DNA from: G965229605 sp965229605
GTDB taxonomy: Bacteria; Pseudomonadota; Alphaproteobacteria; CBDDJK01
DNA length: 64,000 nucleotides
Direction: 5' to 3'
NCBI GenBank assembly: GCA_965229605.1
Contig: OZ245892.1
Location: 558,001 to 622,000 of the forward strand
Below the pieces are notes generated by a model, which saw only the letters and a program-made list of their open reading frames with translations, had not been told where the DNA came from and made no database searches. Shown here piece by piece: positions 15,247 to 22,460 of this stretch. Numbering within the stretch: position 1 is the stretch's first letter; each line of letters begins with the position of its first letter. A program made the position numbers and the translations under genes.

Positions 15247-15783
15247 ATGGCTGATTTTGAATCTTGCTTTCGCGCTGCTATCCGCCGGGAAGGCGGGTAT
15301 CAGTTACATACAGTCGAAGGGGATCGTGGGGGAATGACCTATGCCGGGATTGCCCGGAAATTCTGGCCACAATGGGAAGGCTGGAGCTATATTGACCAGG
15401 GCGATATCCCGCCAACCGAGCAGGTCCGAACTTTTTATCGCACAAATTTCTGGGACAAAGTCAAAGGTGATGATATCGAAAATCAAAAAACTGCGTCCAC
15501 GTTATTTGATTTTGCAATCAATGCTGGTGTGATTACAGCGATCAAATTGGCACAGACAGTCACGGGGTCTGAGCCCGATGGCGTGATTGGCCCGCGCAGC
15601 CTTACTGCTTTGAACGAGGCTGACGGGGCAACGTTCGCAGCCGCTTATGCGCTGGTCAAGATCAAACGCTATTCAGAGATTTGTAACCGTGATCGAAGCC
15701 AGTCAAAATTTCTGCTCGGATGGGTAAATCGGGCTTTAAATGTTCTCGAAGAGCAGCAGGAAATAGAAGGAGGTCTCGCATGA
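15247..15783 (+). CDS. GH108-family N-acetylmuramidase (phage-type endolysin)
   Basis: A 178-residue muramidase of glycoside hydrolase family 108. The N-terminal motif IRREGGY places the catalytic Glu at residue 15; GGMTYAGIARKFWPQW, FYRTNFWDKVKGDDI, TLFDFAINAG, then DGVIGPRSLTALN (peptidoglycan-binding-3 type region) follow. Such enzymes serve as prophage or gene-transfer-agent endolysins. The stop overlaps the holin start (ATGA at 15780-15783). A strong AGGAGG precedes the start. Confidence 0.93.
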   Translation: MADFESCFRAAIRREGGYQLHTVEGDRGGMTYAGIARKFWPQWEGWSYIDQGDIPPTEQVRTFYRTNFWDKVKGDDIENQKTASTLFDFAINAGVITAIKLAQTVTGSEPDGVIGPRSLTALNEADGATFAAAYALVKIKRYSEICNRDRSQSKFLLGWVNRALNVLEEQQEIEGGLA

Positions 15784-16220
15784 ACCCACTTTCCTTTTTG
15801 ACGAGTGGTGGCCTTACAGCAATCGGGAATGCCGCCGACGCTCTTTTTACCTCTGATGAGGAACGCCTGCGCGCTGAAATTGATGTCCGCAAACTTGGCC
15901 TTGAAGCCATGCGGATTGGACAGGCGCGCGATTTAGCCCAGATCGAAGTGAACAAGACCGAAGCGACTCACCGGTCACTCTTTGTGGCTGGCTGGCGGCC
16001 AGCAATCGGCTGGATCGGTGCTCTGGCCCTAGCCTATCAATTCATCATCTATCCGTTGATGATTTGGGGCTGGGCTTTAGCCCAAAGCAAAGGCTGGCTT
16101 TCTATTGACCTCGATCCTCCGCCAGTGCTGGATTTCGGTGCGCTTTTTTCAATCATCGCCGGGATGCTTGGTATTGCTGGAATGCGTAGCTATGAAAAAA
16201 CCAAGGGCCTGACAAAATAG
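15780..16220 (+). CDS. Three-transmembrane-type holin (holin_3TMs)
   Basis: The start at the ATGA overlap with the endolysin gene gives 146 residues. The N-terminal half is helical and charged (SDEERLRAEIDVRKLGLEAM). Then RSLFVAGWRPAIGWIGALAL (the typical H-R-S-x-F-V-A-G-W-R-P motif of this holin family), the hydrophobic segment YQFIIYPLMIWGWAL, and LFSIIAGMLGIAGMRSYEK near the end. It should form the membrane lesion that lets the endolysin reach the wall. No capsid, tail, integrase or terminase genes lie nearby. Confidence 0.88.
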   Translation: MNPLSFLTSGGLTAIGNAADALFTSDEERLRAEIDVRKLGLEAMRIGQARDLAQIEVNKTEATHRSLFVAGWRPAIGWIGALALAYQFIIYPLMIWGWALAQSKGWLSIDLDPPPVLDFGALFSIIAGMLGIAGMRSYEKTKGLTK

Positions 16221-16396
16221 CGACAAAATTCTACACGCTTTTATTCAACAGAATAAGCGATGTGAATACAATCTAACCGCTTCAGGCTGTGTTTTGAGCA
16301 AACTTTCATCGTAGGTCATTTGACTTAATGCATTTTTGTAGTAACAACAAAGTATGAAGGTTGGGGTTGATCCACTTATCAGCCTGAGGGAAGCCA

Positions 16397-16645
16397 ATGC
16401 AAAAGAGCAAAAAATCTATGCACCAAGACTGGGGAGACCCTGATGAGGCCCCGGACCTAAGTACTGTTGAGTGGCAAGAAAAATTTGCCTCTGTGCCTGT
16501 CAGGCGAGGACATCCAAGCGTCCTCAATCCCAAGAAGTCGACAACTATTCGCCTTGACGCTGATGTGCTGGTTGCCCTTAGGGAAAGCGGGGCGGGCTGG
16601 CAGACAAGAGTTAATAGCCTGCTGCGCAAAGAACTTGGGCTATAG
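16397..16645 (+). CDS. Solitary BrnA-like antitoxin
   Basis: An 82-residue BrnA homologue. The block NPKKSTTIRLDADVLVALRE and GAGWQTRVNSLLRKELGL matches the C-terminal domain of the BrnA at 13752 almost position for position. No brnT precedes it; the 176 bp upstream contain no toxin frame. It ends tail to tail (6-bp overlap) with the antitoxin gene on the other strand. Either an orphan regulator or a remnant of a second brnTA pair. Confidence 0.83.
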   Translation: MQKSKKSMHQDWGDPDEAPDLSTVEWQEKFASVPVRRGHPSVLNPKKSTTIRLDADVLVALRESGAGWQTRVNSLLRKELGL

Positions 16646-17047
16646 GGTGGTTCTATCTTCTTTTTGATTATCCAGTTCGTCCGGGTCAATCGCCAGAGCC
16701 TCGGCCAGTTGTATTTTTAAGCGGCGGCTTGGCATTTTCAATCCGCATTCAATTTTGCTTATATGGCTAAGCGATATGCCTGTGGTTTCGGCCAGTTCGC
16801 GCTGGGAGATATTGCGCCATTCCCGATAGACTTTAAGCGGGTTTTCACCTTTTTCCAGGCGTTGAACCAGGCCTAGAGGGCGCAAGTCCGCAGGATCAAC
16901 GGGCTTGGACATCAGCCGGGCAGCAATCAGCTCATCCATTGAATCTTCGTCATCGTTCAAGGCGGCAAGAATAGTCTGCCATTCTTCCCAAGGGATAACC
17001 GCATAAGCTGGTTTGTCATTTTCATAGATGATTTGCGGTTTTTCCAT
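16640..17047 (-). CDS. Antitoxin with Xre-type helix-turn-helix (partner of the second RelE-type toxin)
   Basis: A 135-residue protein preceded by a strong GAGGAGG. It has the same layout as the antitoxin at 6813: an N-terminal strand (PQIIYENDKPAYAVIPWEEW) and a C-terminal HTH (REWRNISQRELAETTGIS, LSHISKIECGLKMPSRRLKI). Shared residues include PLxVxREWRxxSQ and SxIxKIECGxxxPS. It is longer by an acidic insert (ALNDDEDSMDELIAARL). It follows the toxin gene by 13 bp. Confidence 0.88.
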   Translation of the reverse strand: MEKPQIIYENDKPAYAVIPWEEWQTILAALNDDEDSMDELIAARLMSKPVDPADLRPLGLVQRLEKGENPLKVYREWRNISQRELAETTGISLSHISKIECGLKMPSRRLKIQLAEALAIDPDELDNQKEDRTTL

Positions 17048-17060
17048 ATATTATGCCTCC

Positions 17061-17312
17061 TCAATTATAGGTGCTGGTGGTCCGGCGTTCAATTTCAACG
17101 AGGATAATTGCGTCAGCCTCAATTTGATAGAATACCCGATAGTTTCCAATCCGCATGCGGTAGGCCATACTGGTTTTTAGCTTTTTAATGTCGAGTGCTG
17201 GATTATAAGGGTTCTCTGCCAATATTTCTAACCGTGCATCAATTTTAGAAAGTTCTTTTTGCGGGATATTTCTGCGACTTTTTCTAAAATTGTTTGTGGT
17301 TTGCAGCTTCAT
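17061..17312 (-). CDS. RelE/ParE-superfamily toxin (second module)
   Basis: The ATG at 17312 was chosen over a TTG one codon upstream, giving 83 residues. The RelE-type core is visible: FRKSRRNIPQKELSKIDARL, NPALDIKKLKTSMAYRMRIG, NYRVFYQIEADAIILVEIER and the C-terminal RRTTSTYN with Arg and Tyr residues. It is first in a toxin-antitoxin pair of the same gene order as the module at 6.5 kb but on the opposite strand. Confidence 0.87.
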   Translation of the reverse strand: MKLQTTNNFRKSRRNIPQKELSKIDARLEILAENPYNPALDIKKLKTSMAYRMRIGNYRVFYQIEADAIILVEIERRTTSTYN

Positions 17313-17315
17313 CAA

Positions 17316-17531
17316 GGGATTCCGTTTATTACCAGATCAGCATAATCACTTTTGTTCACAAATTCAAAATAAAAATCACTTTTCATCACTTTTCATGAGG
17401 CCAAGTGACAGGGGTCACATATATTATTGGCTAGCGGTTAATTTTTGGCCAAAGCCGTTGCTTGCCTTTAAGGAATGGGGTAATTTATTAACAGATACGC
17501 CATCGTTTCATACATCAGGCAACATAGAACC
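17316..17531. other. Intergenic region between divergent genes
   Basis: About 216 bp between the minus-strand toxin and the plus-strand secreted protein. It has several short AATCACTTTT/ATCACTTTTCAT repeats (17345-17396) that may bind a regulator or are just AT-rich simple sequence. No RNA gene recognised. Confidence 0.35.
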
Positions 17532-19499
17532 GTGAAGATGACACTGGATACAATCAACACCATGCAAGAGCGTAAATTGGCTCAAAGCTATGCGCGTAAA
17601 TACAGGTTGCGGCAGGTAAGGTTTGGTCTTTGCCTTGCGCTTATTGTGTGTCTGGTGGATCGAAGTGTCAGCGCGCAGGATGCGGACGGTTTGCCCGCTG
17701 AAGGCCTGAGCGAGAACCCGGAAGATTTTGGTCTTTTGCTGGCCCAGAGCGAGGCCAGCCTTGAGGCCGAGAACGCGGTAATTGAGCAGCGCATTGCTGA
17801 GCTGGAGGCTGAACTGGTTGCTCTGGAGCAGGAGTTGGTTGAAGCCGAGCTTTCTTTGCCGGGGTTTCTTGTTGATCAAATTCTTGCCGAGGAGTTTCCG
17901 GATGGTTTTGCTGATTTGGCCACGCTTGAGCAGGCGATAGCTGATCTGGAGAACGTGGCGGAGGAAGAGGCTTCTGGCGAAGTTGAGCAAGAGATAGCAG
18001 AAGAGACTGCGGACAGCGGCCTACAAGCTGAGCCAACGCTTGAAGCAGAGCCAGAAACGGATCTTGCAGAAGTTGATCTTGCGGAAGCTGAACAGAGCGA
18101 AGTTTCAGAAGAGGCGGTTGAGGATGCAGTTGCTGAAGAAACGGATCTTGCGGCCTTGACTCCGGCCAGTGCGGCGCAGGAAGAGCAAACGGCGGTTGAG
18201 GCAGAAACAACCGGCGCGGCTGCCGAAGCAGGCTCTTCTGGTGATGGAGACGGTGCAGCGGCGGCCCAAGCATCCCCAACATCCGGGACTCCTGATCAGG
18301 GTTCGGGGGTTGATATTGACCGCGCGGCAACAGGGGGTGCGACGGTTGAAACCGGTGTTGAGGGTATAGATGGGGTTGGGGATCAACCGTCAAGCCAGAC
18401 GCCAGGTCTGCGGGCGCGTGCCCTTCGGGCTCTGGCCTTGCGTGAACGGGTGCGGGCCTACCGTGAAGCCATTCAGGATTTATCGCAGCAACGTCAGGAT
18501 AATCGCATTCAAACCCAGCTGATCGGGGCGCGTCAACAGCTTGCACAGGCGGCAGGTTTGTCTTTGAATCCGGCTTTGAACCCGGCAGGTTTGGCGCAGT
18601 TTAACAGCCCGGTCGTACGAGCCGCCGCGATTGACGCACGCCGCGCCCAACGGGCAAGCGGCAATGAGGGCGATGTTGCCAATCAAGATTTTGCGGCTCA
18701 AGATTTTAGCAGGCAATTCGCCGGGGCTCTTGGCGTGGCAGCTTCGCGTGTCGCCAACCGGTTTTCCAATCGGCGCACCAATCAATCCCTAAATACACCT
18801 CAGGCCCAGGCAGCGGACTCGACCACTGATTTGGCTTCCGATTTAACGGAAAGTTTCACATCAGGACCAACGCCCGGTCTTTTAGCAATGGCGGGTCAGT
18901 CTTCTCCAACGGGCCAATCAACGCCAACCGATACCGGACAAGCCCCGACACAGTCTGGGTTACAGGCCGGTTTGCAATCTGGTCTCCAATCTGGCGCGGC
19001 CCGCCGTCAGGCTGCGGGGCAGGCCTTGCAAACCGTATCGCAGGTTTTGCGTGATGCGGCGCAGCCAGCAGGCGGCGCGTCTCAAGCAAATAATGGTGCC
19101 AGTGGGAGTACAGGTGGCGGCGCAGCAGCAGCCAGTGGCGGGTTAGCCGGTCTTTCCAGCCGGGTTCAAAGTGCCTTGAGCGAGGCTTCAAGCCGCTTTG
19201 GCTCCGCCGGAAATGGCGGCGGCATTGGAAGCCGTTCAGGCGGCAACCGTTCAAGCGGTGCTCAGGCAGCCAGCAATCAGTCAGCCAATTTAGGTGGCGG
19301 ATTATCATCTGGTCGGTCCGCTGTTGGCGGCAGCCGCAGCAGTGGACCCAGCAGAAGCAGTGGGGCCAGCAGTGGCGGTGGTCGCAGCAGTGGGGGGGCC
19401 AGCAGTGGAGGTGGCGGTCGTGGTGGCGGCGGTGCCAGCAGCGGTGGTGGAGGCCGTGGTGGCGGCGGAGGCCGTGGAGGTGGCGGCAGACGGCGTTAA
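17532..19499 (+). CDS. Large secreted low-complexity protein: acidic coiled coil plus Gly/Ser/Arg-rich tail (unknown)
   Basis: I do not recognise a family for this 655-residue protein. It begins at GTG 17532, or ATG 17538 two codons later. A signal peptide is clear (VRFGLCLALIVCLV, cleavage near SVSA/QDAD). Residues about 75-240 are Glu/Ala-rich with coiled-coil character (IEQRIAELEAELVALEQELV). A second helical part has ALRLRERVRAYREAIQ-like segments near 300. Then Gln/Ala/Ser-rich sequence leads to a Gly/Ser/Arg tail from about 585 (SSGGGRSSGG, GGGGRGGGGASS, ends RGGGGRRR). It is strongly acidic in front and basic at the end. It could be an extracellular matrix or wall-associated protein. 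The Gly codons repeat as GGTGGC-type units, so the tail may vary in length. Confidence 0.65.
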   Translation: MKMTLDTINTMQERKLAQSYARKYRLRQVRFGLCLALIVCLVDRSVSAQDADGLPAEGLSENPEDFGLLLAQSEASLEAENAVIEQRIAELEAELVALEQELVEAELSLPGFLVDQILAEEFPDGFADLATLEQAIADLENVAEEEASGEVEQEIAEETADSGLQAEPTLEAEPETDLAEVDLAEAEQSEVSEEAVEDAVAEETDLAALTPASAAQEEQTAVEAETTGAAAEAGSSGDGDGAAAAQASPTSGTPDQGSGVDIDRAATGGATVETGVEGIDGVGDQPSSQTPGLRARALRALALRERVRAYREAIQDLSQQRQDNRIQTQLIGARQQLAQAAGLSLNPALNPAGLAQFNSPVVRAAAIDARRAQRASGNEGDVANQDFAAQDFSRQFAGALGVAASRVANRFSNRRTNQSLNTPQAQAADSTTDLASDLTESFTSGPTPGLLAMAGQSSPTGQSTPTDTGQAPTQSGLQAGLQSGLQSGAARRQAAGQALQTVSQVLRDAAQPAGGASQANNGASGSTGGGAAAASGGLAGLSSRVQSALSEASSRFGSAGNGGGIGSRSGGNRSSGAQAASNQSANLGGGLSSGRSAVGGSRSSGPSRSSGASSGGGRSSGGASSGGGGRGGGGASSGGGGRGGGGGRGGGGRRR

Positions 19500-19529
19500 T
19501 CCCCGCCAGTCTTGAACATTTGAACATAT

Positions 19530-20156
19530 ATGAAACCTGCACGGGCATGGCAGCGGATGCTTTCAGGGCGCAGGCTTAATCTGCTTGAGCCGTCAGCCAT
19601 AGATATTGAAATTGAAGATATTGCGCATGGGTTATCACGCATTGCCCGCTGGAATGGTCAGACGGTTGGTGATTATCCCTTTTCAGTTGCAGCCCATTCG
19701 CTGCTTGTTGAACGAATCGTCTCTGAACTTCACCCGCAGACCCCCGTGTCATGGCAACTTGCGGCCCTGCTCCATGACGGGCCTGAATATGTGATTGGTG
19801 ATTTGATTTCCCCTTTTAAATCGGCTGTGGGCGGAGTTTATAAAGAGATGGAACATCACCTTCAGGCCGCTATTCATATGCGCTTTCGACTACCAGCCCA
19901 GCTTCCTGAAGCTTGTCAGGACACGATCAAACGGGCCGATCAGACAGCCGCTTTTATAGAAGCGATCCTGCTTGCGGGTTTTAGCGAAGAAGAAGCCCGG
20001 CCCATCTGGGGGACGGTGCCTGCACGCTTACATCCGCGTGGTCGCGGGTTCTCTGCCAAATTTAAGGATATTCTGGGGGCAAATAATTGCACCCCCCTGC
20101 CACCGGATCATATCGAGAAAAAATTTCTGCAACGTTTCAAAGAGCTGGCGCATTAA
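19530..20156 (+). CDS. HD-domain phosphohydrolase, YfbR-like
   Basis: A 208-residue HD-superfamily protein resembling the 5'-nucleotidase YfbR and related predicted hydrolases. Metal-ligand motifs are visible: YPFSVAAHSLLVERI (first His), AALLHDGPEYVIGDLISP (the HD pair) and IKRADQTAAFIEA (last Asp). The start MKPARAWQRMLSGRRLNLLE is typical of the alphaproteobacterial group. It follows the secreted protein by 30 bp. The substrate is not shown; dNMP dephosphorylation is the known activity of YfbR. Confidence 0.85.
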   Translation: MKPARAWQRMLSGRRLNLLEPSAIDIEIEDIAHGLSRIARWNGQTVGDYPFSVAAHSLLVERIVSELHPQTPVSWQLAALLHDGPEYVIGDLISPFKSAVGGVYKEMEHHLQAAIHMRFRLPAQLPEACQDTIKRADQTAAFIEAILLAGFSEEEARPIWGTVPARLHPRGRGFSAKFKDILGANNCTPLPPDHIEKKFLQRFKELAH

Positions 20157-20163
20157 ATACTTC

Positions 20164-20235
20164 TTATATACTGGGGCGCAGCGCGTATCTGCGTTTATAC
20201 ACTTGGGGCCGCGCTTATACACTGGGGCGCAGCAC
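20164..20235. repeat. Three degenerate copies of the 3' end of the response-regulator gene
   Basis: TTATATACTGGGGCGCAGC (20164), TTATACACTTGGGGCCGCGC (20195) and TTATACACTGGGGCGCAGC (20215) follow each other at 31 and 20 bp. The third copy is the real end of the minus-strand response-regulator gene, encoding YVLRPSV and stop. The first, read on the minus strand, also gives YALRPSI and a stop. This looks like duplication of the gene terminus. Confidence 0.6.
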
Positions 20236-20934
20236 ATAGCCGCGCCCGTGCACAGTGCATAAAAAGCGCGGGTTTGCCGGGTCCGGTTCCAGCTTGCGGC
20301 GCAATCTTGCGACTTGCGCATCAATCGAGCGGCTGCCGCCTTTATGGCCGCAGCGGCGGGCAAGCTCCAGACGGCTAAGCGTCTTTCCGGGATTTTGAGC
20401 CAATTCCCGCAGCAAGGTCAATTCGGCACTGGTCAAAGCAACCGGCGTTTCGTCCTTATCGACCAGAACACCATGGGTCGGGTCAAAATAGCGCGCCCCC
20501 AGCCAAAGCGGTTGATCGGATGACAGGCTGTTGTCGCTTGATATATCGCTGCGGGTGCTACGCCTTAGAATAGACTGGATACGTAAATCAAGCTCGCGCG
20601 GTTCAAAAGGTTTGGTCAAATAATCATCGGCCCCGGTTTCAAAACCGGTGATTCGTTCCTGACTTTCGGCCATGGCGGTTAAAAGCAAAATCGGGGTCGG
20701 GATTGACTGGCGCAGATCAGCCAGCAATTCGAGACCCGATTCACCGGGCATCATAATATCCATCACAATGAGATCAACGGTAAAATGCTGCAAAAATCTT
20801 CTGGCGGCCTTGGCATCTTCTGCCAGACTGACCCGATAACCCTGACGCTGCAAATAGGTGCCAAGCAATGTGCGCAGCCGGTCGTCATCATCAACCACCA
20901 AAATATGAGCCAGCACTTCCGGCTGTTTGATCAT
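20215..20934 (-). CDS. OmpR/PhoB-family response regulator
   Basis: A 239-residue two-component regulator. The receiver domain has the acidic pocket (VVDDDD, residues 14-17), phospho-acceptor Asp59 (LIVMDIMMPG), Thr86 and Lys108 (YLTKPFEPREL). The C-terminal winged helix is visible as LTSAELTLLRELAQNPGKTL, SRLELARRC and the recognition part SRSIDAQVARLRRKLEPDPA, ending GRGYVLRP. It starts 5 bp after pyk and so is probably co-transcribed. No histidine kinase gene is nearby. Confidence 0.93.
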   Translation of the reverse strand: MIKQPEVLAHILVVDDDDRLRTLLGTYLQRQGYRVSLAEDAKAARRFLQHFTVDLIVMDIMMPGESGLELLADLRQSIPTPILLLTAMAESQERITGFETGADDYLTKPFEPRELDLRIQSILRRSTRSDISSDNSLSSDQPLWLGARYFDPTHGVLVDKDETPVALTSAELTLLRELAQNPGKTLSRLELARRCGHKGGSRSIDAQVARLRRKLEPDPANPRFLCTVHGRGYVLRPSV

Positions 20935-20939
20935 TATGG

Positions 20940-22379
20940 TCAGGAAACGCGCAAAATGCGAATTAAATTGGTTTTGCCTGGCGAGCCAACAGGCAGGCCC
21001 GCCGTAATGACAATCCGGTCCCCGGCTTTGGCAAATTCGTCGATCCTGACCTGATGCAGGGCGATTTCAGCCATATCCGACATATCGCGGGCATCCGGGG
21101 TGCGGACCGAATGAACCCCCCATAAAAGCACAAGTCGGCGCGAGACATCTTCCCCCGGAGTCAGTGCAATAATCGGCGCATGCGGGCGTTCGCGGGCAAT
21201 CCGTAAAGCCGTGGAGCCTGAAGAGGTATAGGCGACAATCGCACTGGCGGGCAAAGTTTCTGCCATCTGGCGGGCGGCACTGGAGATCGCATCGGGTGTG
21301 GTTGACAAGGCCGGGCTGCGCCGGGCTGCCAGGGTTTTCCAATATTCGGGGTCTTCCTGAACGGTGGTGATAATCCGCTGCATCATCGCGACACTTTCAA
21401 CCGGATAGGAACCGGCTGCTGATTCAGCTGATAAAGTCACGGCATCTGCGCCATTATAAACAGCCGTTGCCACATCTGAAGATTCAGCGCGGGTCGGCAC
21501 AGGCCGTTCGACCATCGAATCCAGCATCTGGGTGGCAACAACCACAGGACGGCCCTGAGCGCGGCAGCAGGAAATAATCCGCCGTTGCTGCACAGGAACC
21601 GACTCAGGCGGCATTTCAACGCCAAGATCGCCACGGGCAACCATAATCCCGTCTGATTCGCGCACGATATCCTCCAGCGCATCAAGCGCAGACGGTTTTT
21701 CCAGTTTGGAGATCACCCAGGCCTGTCCGTTGATCAATTCGCGGGCTTCACGGACATCTTCAACCCGTTGCACAAAGCTGAGCGCAATCCATTCAACGCC
21801 TTGGGCCAGCGCAAAGGCAAGATCGCTGCGGTCTTTCTCTGTGATGGCAGAAAGCGGCAGAATAACTGACGGGACATTGACCCCTTTTTGATTAGACAAC
21901 GGGCCACCAACCAGAATTTCACATTCAATCCTGGCTTGCTCTGTATCCTCTTCGTCTGGCGGGGTGATTTTTTTAGCTTTCAGCCGTAACCGTCCGTCAT
22001 CCAGCAGCAGTTCATTGCCAGGCTTCAGGGCGCGAAAAATTTCAACATGCGGCAGTTGCACGCGCTCTTTTGTGCCGGGGGCCGGGTCCATATCAAAACA
22101 AAAGCTGTCTCCAGTCTCCAGCATGACCGAACCCTCCTCAAACCGTCCAACCCGCAGCTTCGGGCCTTGCAAATCAGCAATAATGGCGATGGGACGACCT
22201 GATTCGCGCTCTAAATTGCGAATATGGTCAATACGCTCGGCCTGTTCCTGATGGGTGCCGTGCGAAAAATTAAGCCGGAACACATCAGCCCCTGCTTCAT
22301 ATAAAGCCTTGATCGTGTCCGGCTTTGACGAGGCTGGCCCCAAGGTTGCAACAATTTTTGTGGCATGACGACGATTCAT
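20940..22379 (-). CDS. pyk: Pyruvate kinase
   Basis: Catalyses phosphoenolpyruvate + ADP to pyruvate + ATP in glycolysis. The 479-residue length is normal. Motifs: TKIVATLGPASSKPDTI at the start, FRLNFSHGTHQEQ, IADLQGPKLRVG, the family signature IMVARGDLGVEMPPE, and VATQMLDSMVERPVPTRAE. The C-terminal domain contains AYTSSGSTALRIARERP. It is divergent from the photolyase gene (81-bp gap) and followed by the response regulator after 5 bp. Confidence 0.97.
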   Translation of the reverse strand: MNRRHATKIVATLGPASSKPDTIKALYEAGADVFRLNFSHGTHQEQAERIDHIRNLERESGRPIAIIADLQGPKLRVGRFEEGSVMLETGDSFCFDMDPAPGTKERVQLPHVEIFRALKPGNELLLDDGRLRLKAKKITPPDEEDTEQARIECEILVGGPLSNQKGVNVPSVILPLSAITEKDRSDLAFALAQGVEWIALSFVQRVEDVREARELINGQAWVISKLEKPSALDALEDIVRESDGIMVARGDLGVEMPPESVPVQQRRIISCCRAQGRPVVVATQMLDSMVERPVPTRAESSDVATAVYNGADAVTLSAESAAGSYPVESVAMMQRIITTVQEDPEYWKTLAARRSPALSTTPDAISSAARQMAETLPASAIVAYTSSGSTALRIARERPHAPIIALTPGEDVSRRLVLLWGVHSVRTPDARDMSDMAEIALHQVRIDEFAKAGDRIVITAGLPVGSPGKTNLIRILRVS

Positions 22380-22460
22380 AATGATTAAGCCTACTATAGA
22401 GGACTCAATGAATCAAAGATAAATAGAGACAAGAGGCTTTAAACCTCTTATAGCTTTTGC

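Noticed and set aside
14747..17531. Integrated element bounded by att repeats of tRNA-Arg
   Set aside because: No second copy of the tRNA 3' end and no integrase could be found in the window.
17668..18546. Minus-strand 292-codon frame rich in Pro, Leu and Gln
   Set aside because: Antisense to the Glu/Ala-rich coding part of the same gene; no ribosome site, no recognisable domain.
18856..19548. Minus-strand 230-codon frame very rich in His and Cys that looks like a metal-binding protein
   Set aside because: It is the reverse strand of the Gly/Ser-rich repeat region of the secreted 655-residue protein; the composition follows from GGTGGC-type repeats.
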